Positions 1 to 10,875 of a DNA stretch of 64,000 nucleotides are shown in pieces (the stretch's first letter is position 1; each line of letters begins with the position of its first letter). The notes below the pieces were generated by a model. It made no database searches and was not told the origin of the DNA. It saw only the letters and a list, made by a program, of their open reading frames with translations. The translations under genes and the position numbers were made by a program. The stretch spans positions 1 through 64,000 of the forward strand of contig JBAKBP010007163.1 of NCBI GenBank assembly GCA_037953745.1, read 5' to 3'. The DNA is from Lithodes maja. Taxonomy: Eukaryota > Arthropoda > Malacostraca > Decapoda > Lithodidae.

Positions 1-2720
1 GTTCTTGCATCCGAGAAGTAGATGTTATATATTTTAGAAGTTAAAACACCCACGATTGTCCCTAGACCTCTTATATCATTTTCCATGACGAGTATAGATA
101 TATGTAACCCGTGCTCAGTCGCCCCTTGCATTGTTCCTCTAGTAACTAAGTACAGTATTAATATTAACATTCCCTAACATCTTGTCTTGCCAGACTAAGC
201 TTTATGAAGACCCATCGCCCCATAAATCTATGTATGCAATCCTTAGGTTAAGTATTTTTATCCGCCATTGTGTTCACCTTTTTCCATTTACTTTCCACAA
301 TTGTCATACGTCTTCCCCTTGCCTCCTTCGTATCCACAGCCCACACTACGCCAATTTACTTCGTGTCTTACACCTCTTACCCCAACCAGAGATTGTATAA
401 GATAACCTGGTTACCAGTATCTGTCATAAGTACCCCGAAACAATAACTAAGTACCCCTACGAACTGCCGCTTTTGTTGGTATTTATATTTATATTTAATA
501 GAAAACGCAGTTCCCAGGACCAACTAATAGTATCCATAACCCTCGGACTGATCACATAACTCTATCTTTTCCAGACTCATATACCACCCCATAGTTGCAT
601 TCCCCGGTAGCATATTTTGGCTAACGTATTCTACTGCCTTTTCAAACTTTCCATATCAAGTGTAGCCTAATGCCACCCCCACGCCCAGGGACCTTAGGGG
701 CAAAATTTCCCTGTAGCCCTTGAACTCTCCCCCCCTCTCAGTAAGAATTCCCGCGCTTCTCGACTCTTGTCCGACCTAGCCTCTCTCTCATACCTCTTGA
801 AGATCCTTGAATTGTCCGTTGCTAACGCTCTCCAACCTTTTATATATATACTCCTATCCAGCCTACCTTCACTTAGTAGGCCAGAACAACATTAGAACTT
901 TACTAGCCCCTTGCATGCCATCTATTCTCTTACAACACATTCACAACCCTGCACCCAATGGTCGTCGGTGCGAGGCTAGCCGCCCCGCCAGTTACTAACT
1001 TCTATTGCCATACTTCCAGATAAATGTGGCAGAGTTAGCAACCCAGTCTCCACCACATCCAGCAAACTCTACAATTAACAACCAGCCGAGTAAAACCAGC
1101 TAGCTAAGGCACCTTCGGTTTTGGTATTAAAGACACCCACATCTGTCTCATACACAGAGGGTTATTATAAACACTGGTGATATGGCAAGCCCCTAGCCAC
1201 AGCCGCCGGACGACGATCACAGAGAGAGTGCGCCCAGCTCCCCCTTTTGGCCCACCCGAGGAGGGAGACCCCCACCCCCGCGGAGGTATACCTGGCCCCT
1301 GTTTTGACTTTCGAGTCATTGCCAGGTAGCACAGGAATTCTTCCTATCAATGAACTAACCATGAATGACTAACACCTTTACTAACCTCTATTAACTCACA
1401 ATAAACCATTTACCTTTCTTGCATGCTCTGATCACTAAATTAGCACCTCAGATATACCATAGAATGAAGATTGAACAATCTAGAGAGACGTTCCTATCAC
1501 AGCTGTCCCCATCCTCCTCGCAAAGTAGATCCAGTCTCTCTCCCCTAAATACGTCCAGTATAGCCAAAATAGTACCTCTTACTAAGGCTCAGTTATATGA
1601 AATATAAAGGCTTTCCTATAGCCCTGTGCCACAACAGTAAATACCATCTTACCTAGTCTCCATTTCTATTGAGAGCTCAATTAAGTTCATAAGACTCGAG
1701 ATCCCTACTGTCTACAGGGTCCAGAACCGAGCCTATAAATCTAACTCCCGCCCCCAGTCAAATCAGTTGAAAGCTAGACACCAACCAGGGGTCACTACCC
1801 TGCAGTTAACCTCTAGCTCTGCCCTTGTGTTGTTCCGGAGTGAGATCCCAGAACCGGCAGACTCCGTGGCAGATTTGGATGGAAGGACCTGCCCACGTAT
1901 TTAAGAACTTCACACATATGGACACCCTGGACGGCCGCGGAACCAGTCGTTAGCCCCCAACATCATGGACGCAAGATAACCAGGACCAGACCCATCAGAT
2001 ACTACCCAAGATTCTCTTTAGCAGTACTACATCTTACTGTGCTGTTTAGAGATTTCACTAATTAAATATTTCTACGAAGTGGCTAAGACCTTGCCCAGTG
2101 TAATACAGACTTAACCATTCCATTTGGGACGTACTAAGCGATCAGTGCTCATTAATTAACAGGCGACCTTGACTCTCGTAATTACCTTATTCAGATATTA
2201 AAACTCTAGTGATATCTAACGTTCGCCCACTGATTTGCGTTCTATGTATTTCTGAAACAAGGATATAAAACTTAGATCAGTACCCCTCTGAGGTTACAAT
2301 AGAATTCCCGTGCTCTAAAATACGCGTGTCTAATCTAGTCTGTGAACTACTACTTGTGCACCAGAGCTACCAGTAATAAATCTAACGGTGAATAGGAATC
2401 TACAAGTAACATGATGGTCTTCGGTATATAAACCTGTTAAATCAAAGCCAGTGATCAGAAGATTAATACCTGAACGTTGGAAGTGGGAGACTAGGCTCCA
2501 TCCAGATCCACTTATGCTAGTGTTGTTCCATTCTATTATATTGTCTTACACAAGTATTCTGCAGTGGTATATTAATAAACGTGATCGTGTAACTTGCTAC
2601 CGTGTGTTTCTTTGTGTTCTCTATTCCTCATATCTTGTATTTGTGCATGCAGCCTTCTATACCCAGTCAATTAGAACTCACATTACCCAAGTTAAACCTG
2701 TAGAAAAACAGGGCATAACA
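1..2720 (+). repeat. Left (5') LTR, truncated by window edge
   Basis: The sequence matches 6956-9675 base for base wherever compared. It ends in CA at 2719-2720, immediately before the candidate primer-binding site. Small ORFs inside it (for example 182-400, 807-998, 1419-1607) occur identically in the other LTR and look like chance ORFs. A TATA-like stretch lies near 838-850, but nothing in the sequence fixes the promoter. Confidence 0.85.
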
Positions 2721-2721
2721 T

Positions 2722-2739
2722 TGGCGGCAGCGGTGGTTC
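2722..2739 (+). other. Candidate primer-binding site
   Basis: The sequence TGGCGGCAGCGGTGGTTC begins one base after the end of the LTR repeat. It starts with TGG, as expected for pairing with a tRNA 3' CCA end. I could not match it confidently to a particular tRNA. The position supports the call more than the sequence does. Confidence 0.45.
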
Positions 2740-2790
2740 TTGATTCGGATATAAGGTTGCATTACACTGCAAGTTTGGAACAGTAGAAGC

Positions 2791-5481
2791 ATGGCAACAG
2801 GTCGAAATCTTCAGCCACTCGCACACATTCCCAAGTATGATTTAAACACGTATGATATCACCAGTTACTTAGACATAATAAAGCCAGTATACGATGTGGT
2901 ATTTTATAATGACCGCGAAAAAATCGCCTGGGGAATTTTGCATATTATACAGTTGGGAGAAGCCGTTTCCCAACTTGTTGATAAGCCTACCTTTAAAGAA
3001 TTTATCCACCAAATGGTGGCACAGAATACGCCAGAGAGTACCTGGAACCAGTTTCGATCCTTCGTGATCCGGACCTTAGATCCACTTTTGGGTTCCCCCG
3101 TCGCCCCCAAAATAATAAAAGTCGACGAGATCAAGTATGAAGGGGATATAAATGTGACCCTCATACAACTCTACAGATACGTGAGGACCACGTATAGCTA
3201 TGAAGATTACGACCAACAAAATGAACTCTTATTCACCGCTTTGTTAAACATCCTCCCACCCCACATCACCGCCCATCTCGACCCGTATGGCTTATTCGAA
3301 GAACATATGCTCTCCATCAGAGAAGAATGCCTACGCAGTTCGATGAATCCCCTATCCAACCCTTCAGCCCCTATCCAAGACTCCGTGCACCCTTCCAAAA
3401 TGACTTCCGGTGAAAGTCCAACCCCAGTGCACTCTTCCTTGCCTCTATCCTCTCTGACCATCCCTAACTCTTCCCCCACCAACCCTCCACAGCCCCCCCA
3501 ACAAACTCCGTATTCTAGCTATGCCTACCCATGTAGGCCTCCCTCAACATATTTTCCCCATGACCCCAGAAATGTTCAGCTATCCCCCCACCAACAAAAT
3601 TTCCCTTGTGACAAGTTTCAGTCGGTAGCTTGTGACAGTTTTCAGTCGGTAGCTCCCTTCTACCCCCACACAGTTAATACCCCTAGAAAACGTCGAAACC
3701 CCACACTTGACTCGCCCTCTCATGTCAAAAGAAAACGTCGAAACCCCACACTCGACTCGCCCTCTCATGTCAAACGAACTCGCCAGTCCCAGATAACCTC
3801 TAACCAGACCGAGACTGCCACCAAGAAAATTCCCCAAACTCGTCCGGTTAATGTCAAAAAAACCCACCAACCCCAGATAACCGCTAACCAGACCGTGACT
3901 GCCACCAAGAAGATTCCCAAAATTCGTCCTGTTAAAAACTCCAAATCCATACATCAGTCCTCTACCAATAACCCCTGTTCTACACCTAACTCTTCCCCCA
4001 CCAACCCGCCGCAGTCCCCCCAACAAATCCCGTTTCTTAACTCGCTCACCTCTCACCACCCTGACCCTCCCACACACACCGTTAATCCTCCCCTCACACG
4101 TGACGACCTAGGGACCCAACTATGTTCCCCCCCTTCCCCCAGAAATACTCCGCTATTCCCCCACCAACAAAATCTCCCTTGTGACAGTTTTCCGTCAGTA
4201 GCTCCCTTCCACCCCCCCACAATTCACACCCCTAATAAACTTCAAAACCCCACACTTGACTCACTCCCTCATGACAGACAAACCCACCAACCCCAGATCA
4301 CTTCTAAACAAACCGTCACTGCCACCGACACACCCCACCACTCTGATCCTCCCACACGCGCCGTTAATCCTCCCCTCACGCGTGACGACCTAGGGACCCA
4401 ACCATGTTCCCCCCCTTCCCCCAGAAATACTCCGCTATTCCCCCACCAACAAAATCTCCCTTGTGACAGTTTTCAGTCAGTAGCTCCCTTCCACCCCCCC
4501 ACAATTCACACCCCTAATAAACTTCAACACCCCACACTTGACTCACCCCCTCATGACAGACAAACTCACCAACCCCAGATAACCTCTAAGCAAACCGTTA
4601 CTGCCACCGACACACCCCACCACTCTGATCCTCCCACACGCGCCGTTAACCCCCCCCTCACGCGTGACTCCCACCAAAGTGATTTCCCCCCCCTCATGCG
4701 TACCGAACACCTGCTCACCAGTCGGTCCCCCACCATCATGAGCCCCGCTAAACTTTCAACCTCCCCCTCTTCACCGTTACCCCACCCGCCCCAAATTCCC
4801 CCCCCAAAGATCCCGCTCGACAAAATACCACTCCCATTCCAATCCAGCCACAACACTTTTTCCACCTTGGCTAAACCCCAAAATACTCTCTCTCTCGCCC
4901 CAAACAACATAATCAACCTCTCAACTTCAACCACTCCTCGAAATCCCATCCATGTCTCTCCCGGAAATAAAATCAGTCTAGATTCAACCCCTCTCAAACC
5001 ACAACCCTGCCTGCCCAGACCCTCCCCACCATCTCCCTATCAAATCCCCACACACCAAACCTCCAAACCACCCGATCATAGTAAACTCTCAACCTTCAGC
5101 CTTACTCACCCTTCCCCAAACCCCACTCACGACCACAACTCTCTACACAATTCAACCCCTCTCAAACCACAACCCTGCCTGCCCAGACCCCCCCCACCAT
5201 CTCCCTATCAAATCCCCACACACCAAACTTCCAAACCACCCGATCATAGTAAACACTCAACCTTCAGCCTTACTCACCCTTCCCCAAACCCCACTCACGA
5301 CCACAACTCTCTACACAATTCAACCCCTCCCCAACACCAACCTCTTCCGCAACAACAACCCCGACTCGACCTGCCCGTTTCATCTTTAAAACCCCCCTAT
5401 CACTACCCCCGACCGAAACCACTTAGACCCCCCTCCAAAACTGGCCCCGGGCCAGCTCGCCCCCCAGACCCACATTCCTAA
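2791..5481 (+). CDS. Gag-like proline-rich protein of LTR retrotransposon
   Basis: The ORF is 896 residues and starts at an ATG 70 bases after the LTR. Residues 1 to about 190 are mixed-composition and helix-rich in appearance, consistent with a capsid-like Gag core, but I recognise no specific family. The rest is dominated by Pro, Ser, Thr, Asn and Gln. It contains a duplicated 16-residue basic segment (about 299-330, motif RKRRNP), a 94-residue tandem repeat (about 431-618) and a 56-residue repeat (about 732-850). There is no CCHC zinc knuckle and no downstream pol, so RNA binding may rest on the basic segments. The call as Gag is inferred from position after the LTR. It could be an unrelated element-encoded protein. 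Confidence 0.6.
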   Translation: MATGRNLQPLAHIPKYDLNTYDITSYLDIIKPVYDVVFYNDREKIAWGILHIIQLGEAVSQLVDKPTFKEFIHQMVAQNTPESTWNQFRSFVIRTLDPLLGSPVAPKIIKVDEIKYEGDINVTLIQLYRYVRTTYSYEDYDQQNELLFTALLNILPPHITAHLDPYGLFEEHMLSIREECLRSSMNPLSNPSAPIQDSVHPSKMTSGESPTPVHSSLPLSSLTIPNSSPTNPPQPPQQTPYSSYAYPCRPPSTYFPHDPRNVQLSPHQQNFPCDKFQSVACDSFQSVAPFYPHTVNTPRKRRNPTLDSPSHVKRKRRNPTLDSPSHVKRTRQSQITSNQTETATKKIPQTRPVNVKKTHQPQITANQTVTATKKIPKIRPVKNSKSIHQSSTNNPCSTPNSSPTNPPQSPQQIPFLNSLTSHHPDPPTHTVNPPLTRDDLGTQLCSPPSPRNTPLFPHQQNLPCDSFPSVAPFHPPTIHTPNKLQNPTLDSLPHDRQTHQPQITSKQTVTATDTPHHSDPPTRAVNPPLTRDDLGTQPCSPPSPRNTPLFPHQQNLPCDSFQSVAPFHPPTIHTPNKLQHPTLDSPPHDRQTHQPQITSKQTVTATDTPHHSDPPTRAVNPPLTRDSHQSDFPPLMRTEHLLTSRSPTIMSPAKLSTSPSSPLPHPPQIPPPKIPLDKIPLPFQSSHNTFSTLAKPQNTLSLAPNNIINLSTSTTPRNPIHVSPGNKISLDSTPLKPQPCLPRPSPPSPYQIPTHQTSKPPDHSKLSTFSLTHPSPNPTHDHNSLHNSTPLKPQPCLPRPPPPSPYQIPTHQTSKPPDHSKHSTFSLTHPSPNPTHDHNSLHNSTPPQHQPLPQQQPRLDLPVSSLKPPYHYPRPKPLRPPSKTGPGPARPPDPHS
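4081..4660 (+). repeat. 282-bp tandem repeat inside gag-like ORF
   Basis: The block beginning gttaatcctcccctcac at 4081 recurs at 4363, a period of 282 bp or 94 codons, and a partial third start is visible near 4645. The period is a multiple of three, so the frame is kept. Copies differ by scattered substitutions. Confidence 0.9.
4985..5335 (+). repeat. 168-bp tandem repeat inside gag-like ORF
   Basis: The string caacccctc recurs at 4985, 5153 and 5321, giving an exact 168-bp (56-codon) period with two full units and the start of a third. It again preserves the reading frame and is nearly identical between units. Confidence 0.9.
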
Positions 5482-5988
5482 CGACAAGAACTAACGGTAT
5501 ATCCACCCCGCCCTTCCAAAGTGAAAGTGAACCACCACCCCCTATTACCAGACTGTCACCCAGACTAACGGCGACTCTAAATACCCCCCCCCCCTTGATG
5601 ATGATGATGAGATTATTGTACTAAATTGTTTTGAATATTTTCAATTCCTAAGCGATTGGGCATGATTCTATAAATTTACATGTTTTCCATATACTGTATA
5701 TATTATTTTTTTCCCTTAGTCATACTACTTTTCTTGTTACCTACACTTTTCTGACTATCTTTTAAATTTGCTTTATACATTGTTAAACACTTTACCTCTT
5801 CTTAATTTCCTGTTCTTAATTATCTGCCTTTTCTTAAATTTACATGTTTTCCATATACTGTATATATTAATTTTTTTTCCCTTAGTCGTACTACTTTTCT
5901 TGTTAACCTACATTTTTCTGACTATGCTTCTTTTTACTTCACCCTTGAGGCTCGAGGACGAGCCTATAATGAAGGAGAGGGAAGTAAA
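5482..5988 (+). other. Internal non-coding region with duplicated block and candidate polypurine tract
   Basis: No pol-like ORF follows the gag-like ORF. A block starting taaatttacatgttttcc at 5671 is repeated at 5835 (period 164 bp, second unit shortened near 5925). A short GAT run sits near 5596-5610. The purine-rich stretch 5970-5988 immediately precedes TG at 5989 and is the best candidate polypurine tract. Confidence 0.5.
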
Positions 5989-8900
5989 ATGCCCCAGAAT
6001 GAGAAGCCCACCACAGAAGCCACGAACGAACACCACACAGAAACACCAAAAGAAAGGTCCACAGAACGAAAGGACCAGCTGACCGAGCCAGCCATTTCAG
6101 CCAGGCCCAAGCCCGCAGGGCTAAGCAGCTCATGGCCGCACCTTCTTTAACTTTTCTAAACTGACCATTTTTCCACACCTCACGTACACTAACCCCCTCG
6201 TGTCCTACACTCCTAACTACAAAGATGATGAACAGGAATATACATTCATATTAAAAACAACCATGCCCTGTCCCGACGTTGAGCCAATGCCAACACATCA
6301 GACAGCCATAATATTTATGTATGTTCTTACATCCGAGAAGTAGATTTTATATATATCTTAGAAGTTAAAACACCCACGTTTGTTCCTAGACCTCTTATAT
6401 CATTTTCCATGACTAGTATAGATATATGTAACCCGTGCCCACTGCCCAGTCGCCCCTTGCATTTGTTCCTCTAGTAACTAAGTCTATAATATTAACTGCC
6501 ACCAGCATTGATACGACATGGCGGCACTGTCCTTGCTACAAAGATGATGAACAGGAATATACATTCATATTAAAAACAACCATGCCCTGTCCCGACGTTG
6601 AGCCAATGCCAACACATCAGACAGCCATAATATTTATGTATGTTCTTACATCCGAGAAGTAGATTTTATATATATTTTAGAAGTTAAAACACCCACGATT
6701 GTCCCTAGACCTCTTCTATCATTTTCCATGACGAGTATAGATATATGTAACCCGTGCTCAGTCGCCCCTTGCATTGTTCCTCTAGTAACTAAGTCTATAA
6801 TATTAACTGCCACCAGCATTGATACGACATAGCGGCACTGTCCTTGCTACAAAGATGATGAACAGGAATATACATTCATATTAAAAACAACCATGCCCTG
6901 TTCCGACGTTGAGCCAATGCCAACACATCAGACAGCCATAATTATATCTATGTATGTTCTTGCATCCGAGAAGTAGATGTTATATATTTTAGAAGTTAAA
7001 ACACCCACGATTGTCCCTAGACCTCTTATATCATTTTCCATGACGAGTATAGATATATGTAACCCGTGCTCAGTCGCCCCTTGCATTGTTCCTCTAGTAA
7101 CTAAGTACAGTATTAATATTAACATTCCCTAACATCTTGTCTTGCCAGACTAAGCTTTATGAAGACCCATCGCCCCATAAATCTATGTATGCAATCCTTA
7201 GGTTAAGTATTTTTATCCGCCATTGTGTTCACCTTTTTCCATTTACTTTCCACAATTGTCATACGTCTTCCCCTTGCCTCCTTCGTATCCACAGCCCACA
7301 CTACGCCAATTTACTTCGTGTCTTACACCTCTTACCCCAACCAGAGATTGTATAAGATAACCTGGTTACCAGTATCTGTCATAAGTACCCCGAAACAATA
7401 ACTAAGTACCCCTACGAACTGCCGCTTTTGTTGGTATTTATATTTATATTTAATAGAAAACGCAGTTCCCAGGACCAACTAATAGTATCCATAACCCTCG
7501 GACTGATCACATAACTCTATCTTTTCCAGACTCATATACCACCCCATAGTTGCATTCCCCGGTAGCATATTTTGGCTAACGTATTCTACTGCCTTTTCAA
7601 ACTTTCCATATCAAGTGTAGCCTAATGCCACCCCCACGCCCAGGGACCTTAGGGGCAAAATTTCCCTGTAGCCCTTGAACTCTCCCCCCCTCTCAGTAAG
7701 AATTCCCGCGCTTCTCGACTCTTGTCCGACCTAGCCTCTCTCTCATACCTCTTGAAGATCCTTGAATTGTCCGTTGCTAACGCTCTCCAACCTTTTATAT
7801 ATATACTCCTATCCAGCCTACCTTCACTTAGTAGGCCAGAACAACATTAGAACTTTACTAGCCCCTTGCATGCCATCTATTCTCTTACAACACATTCACA
7901 ACCCTGCACCCAATGGTCGTCGGTGCGAGGCTAGCCGCCCCGCCAGTTACTAACTTCTATTGCCATACTTCCAGATAAATGTGGCAGAGTTAGCAACCCA
8001 GTCTCCACCACATCCAGCAAACTCTACAATTAACAACCAGCCGAGTAAAACCAGCTAGCTAAGGCACCTTCGGTTTTGGTATTAAAGACACCCACATCTG
8101 TCTCATACACAGAGGGTTATTATAAACACTGGTGATATGGCAAGCCCCTAGCCACAGCCGCCGGACGACGATCACAGAGAGAGTGCGCCCAGCTCCCCCT
8201 TTTGGCCCACCCGAGGAGGGAGACCCCCACCCCCGCGGAGGTATACCTGGCCCCTGTTTTGACTTTCGAGTCATTGCCAGGTAGCACAGGAATTCTTCCT
8301 ATCAATGAACTAACCATGAATGACTAACACCTTTACTAACCTCTATTAACTCACAATAAACCATTTACCTTTCTTGCATGCTCTGATCACTAAATTAGCA
8401 CCTCAGATATACCATAGAATGAAGATTGAACAATCTAGAGAGACGTTCCTATCACAGCTGTCCCCATCCTCCTCGCAAAGTAGATCCAGTCTCTCTCCCC
8501 TAAATACGTCCAGTATAGCCAAAATAGTACCTCTTACTAAGGCTCAGTTATATGAAATATAAAGGCTTTCCTATAGCCCTGTGCCACAACAGTAAATACC
8601 ATCTTACCTAGTCTCCATTTCTATTGAGAGCTCAATTAAGTTCATAAGACTCGAGATCCCTACTGTCTACAGGGTCCAGAACCGAGCCTATAAATCTAAC
8701 TCCCGCCCCCAGTCAAATCAGTTGAAAGCTAGACACCAACCAGGGGTCACTACCCTGCAGTTAACCTCTAGCTCTGCCCTTGTGTTGTTCCGGAGTGAGA
8801 TCCCAGAACCGGCAGACTCCGTGGCAGATTTGGATGGAAGGACCTGCCCACGTATTTAAGAACTTCACACATATGGACACCCTGGACGGCCGCGGAACCA

Positions 8901-9675
8901 GTCGTTAGCCCCCAACATCATGGACGCAAGATAACCAGGACCAGACCCATCAGATACTACCCAAGATTCTCTTTAGCAGTACTACATCTTACTGTGCTGT
9001 TTAGAGATTTCACTAATTAAATATTTCTACGAAGTGGCTAAGACCTTGCCCAGTGTAATACAGACTTAACCATTCCATTTGGGACGTACTAAGCGATCAG
9101 TGCTCATTAATTAACAGGCGACCTTGACTCTCGTAATTACCTTATTCAGATATTAAAACTCTAGTGATATCTAACGTTCGCCCACTGATTTGCGTTCTAT
9201 GTATTTCTGAAACAAGGATATAAAACTTAGATCAGTACCCCTCTGAGGTTACAATAGAATTCCCGTGCTCTAAAATACGCGTGTCTAATCTAGTCTGTGA
9301 ACTACTACTTGTGCACCAGAGCTACCAGTAATAAATCTAACGGTGAATAGGAATCTACAAGTAACATGATGGTCTTCGGTATATAAACCTGTTAAATCAA
9401 AGCCAGTGATCAGAAGATTAATACCTGAACGTTGGAAGTGGGAGACTAGGCTCCATCCAGATCCACTTATGCTAGTGTTGTTCCATTCTATTATATTGTC
9501 TTACACAAGTATTCTGCAGTGGTATATTAATAAACGTGATCGTGTAACTTGCTACCGTGTGTTTCTTTGTGTTCTCTATTCCTCATATCTTGTATTTGTG
9601 CATGCAGCCTTCTATACCCAGTCAATTAGAACTCACATTACCCAAGTTAAACCTGTAGAAAAACAGGGCATAACA
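5989..9675 (+). repeat. Right (3') LTR
   Basis: The portion 6956-9675 is the direct repeat of 1-2720. The remaining 5' portion (5989-6955) is assigned to the LTR because a purine tract ends at 5988, the next bases are TG, and the right edge ends CA. If correct, the LTR is 3,687 bp, longer than the internal region. The upstream boundary is inferred because the left counterpart lies outside the window. Confidence 0.6.
6221..7115 (+). repeat. Tandem repeat of about 311-319 bp within the LTR
   Basis: The string aaagatgatgaacagg begins at 6221, 6540 and 6851, giving two full units of 319 and 311 bp and a shortened third. Each unit has the same following segments (catgccctg, cacatcagacagcc, acatccgagaagtag or a variant). 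The window begins inside the third unit of the left LTR. U3-type enhancer repeats would lie in this position, but that role is inference. Confidence 0.88.
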
Positions 9676-9760
9676 TTTTCATTGGGGTCCTGTACTACTA
9701 CCCCATCCCTTTGCTCATGAGGGATGGTAACGACTCAGTGCTTGTGAAAAATCTTTAATG

Positions 9761-9832
9761 CGCCGAGCGTGGGCGCGAACCCGGGCCTTCTGGGTGGAAG
9801 TCCGAGACGCTAGTCACTACACCAAGCGAGCC
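9761..9832 (-). tRNA. tRNA-Glu-like pseudogene or SINE head
   Basis: Read on the minus strand, the 72 bases show an A-box-like GGTGTAGTGACTAG and a B-box GGTTCGCGCCC. The anticodon arm has a CTCGG/CCCAG stem around a seven-base loop containing TTC. This resembles tRNA-Glu(UUC). The acceptor ends and the T-stem do not pair properly, so it is a tRNA-derived relic or the head of a SINE, not a working tRNA gene. Confidence 0.6.
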
Positions 9833-10140
9833 CTGTGGGTTTTTAGGAGGGTTAAACTCCCTTCAGAGGTTCGAGCCCCGCGCCAGGCACCAAGGAAGTG
9901 GGCCTGGGGAGTTTTCAGGAGACCATAAATTCCCTTCACACCCAGCATTTCATTGGTGGCAGTCACAGAACGTGATCTGGTAGCTACATTGAGCACCCAT
10001 CACGCGGACCCTAACAATATTGAGATTGCTGAGGTGATACAGCTACGATATCTTACGACCTTAAAGAGGCTAGGGACTAGCCTAGTTAAAGAAGGCTGTA
10101 ATGTAATGCCCTCGAAAATAACCCTCCTAAAAACCCACAG
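9833..10140. repeat. 308-bp segment bounded by perfect 22-bp inverted repeat
   Basis: Bases 9833-9854 are the exact reverse complement of 10119-10140. The 264-bp interior has no clear coding signal. Short terminal inverted repeats of this kind fit a small non-autonomous DNA element, but I see no convincing target duplication. A string resembling the region after the LTR (catttcattgg) occurs near 9948. Confidence 0.6.
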
Positions 10141-10149
10141 GTTTTGAGA

Positions 10150-10230
10150 TGCCTTGGGTGGGGTTCGAACCCTGGTTAGTGACCATGACCTCCATAGGTC
10201 CGCGCGCTAACCCACTGTACTACCACGGAC
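10150..10230 (-). repeat. tRNA-like sequence (SINE head or pseudogene)
   Basis: On the minus strand there is an exact B-box GGTTCGAACCC and an upstream A-box-like TGGTAGTACAGTGG with tRNA-like spacing. The T-stem pairs for only about three bases and the acceptor stem is poor. I cannot assign an isotype. Confidence 0.5.
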
Positions 10231-10372
10231 GTACAAAAGTATAGTAACCTTAGTCCGATTTGTAAGAACCAGGTGATAGTCTCGTGGTGTTTCACGTGAT
10301 GAGTTTATTGGACTTTCCATCAACGACTATTTTACACTATACCTGACGTCAACTCGGGTAGTACATTTTGGG
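10231..10372. other. Unassigned spacer before LINE-A
   Basis: No ORF, repeat or recognisable motif was seen between the tRNA-like sequence and the start of the LINE shared with 25440. Confidence 0.5.
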
Positions 10373-10429
10373 CCCCCTTGCCACATGACTCGTTGCCGCC
10401 GTTTGGGGGCTTCCGGGCTTGTAGGTGGG

Positions 10430-10450
10430 GCGGCCAAGGTTCTTGGCCGC
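10430..10450 (+). promoter_or_regulatory. Perfect hairpin in LINE-A 5'UTR
   Basis: GCGGCCAAG, a GTT loop and CTTGGCCGC form a nine-pair perfect stem 57 bases into the element. The identical hairpin is present in the other LINE 5' end at 25497-25517. Conservation in both full-length 5' ends suggests a role at the RNA 5' end, but both copies are close relatives. Confidence 0.6.
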
Positions 10451-10875
10451 TCTCCCTATCACCTCCAACTAATTTTGTCATGTCCTTTTCTTTCTCCTCC
10501 TTTCTAGTTTTCGTTTTTCCCTCTTCCGCTTTCTCCTGGGGCTGCCATCCGAGGCCGGTCTCCCACCCTTGAACTTTTGTGGTCCCGTCCCTCCCTTCCC
10601 TTCCGGTTGACTTCCCTGTTTGCTTCCTTCCTTTCTCTTTAACTGCTTCGGAGGTTCTAGTTTCCTTAGGGCTTCGCCTTGGTGTCTCTGATCACTGCTG
10701 AGTTGGCAGAGTCCACCTGGCGACAGGTGCTGCCGGCCAGGGCTCGCAAGGCTCGTTGCTGGAGGATAGGCACTATAGGGTTGCTTTGGGGTTTCTGACT
10801 CTCTTCTCTCTTCCCAGTGAGTGTGTCAGGTGACTACGCCGGCCCCGTTCTCCGTGGGACAAAGCTGCAGGACAA

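Larger units (their letters stand above)
1..9675 (+). mobile_element. Non-autonomous LTR retrotransposon with giant LTRs and gag-like ORF only
   Basis: Bases 1-2720 recur at 6956-9675 with equal length and no mismatch in any line I compared. Between the copies lies an internal region of about 3.3 kb with one long ORF (2791-5481). No protease, RT, RNase H or integrase motif is present, so mobilisation would need enzymes in trans. A candidate primer-binding site follows the left LTR at 2722. A purine-rich tract precedes the proposed start of the right LTR at 5989. The proposed LTR begins TG and ends CA. The left LTR is cut by the window edge, so its first roughly 970 bases and the target duplication cannot be checked. 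The near-identity of the LTRs implies recent insertion. A tandem duplication or assembly artefact is a less likely alternative. Confidence 0.8.

Noticed and set aside
2451..2786. ORF running from the LTR end into the leader, stopping just before the gag-like ATG
   Set aside because: It starts at GTG, is shared with the LTR rather than the interior, and its end changes in the other LTR copy (9406-9720). It has no recognisable content.
9761..10230. Two functional tRNA genes
   Set aside because: A- and B-box motifs are present, but acceptor and T stems do not pair. These are better explained as tRNA-derived repeats.
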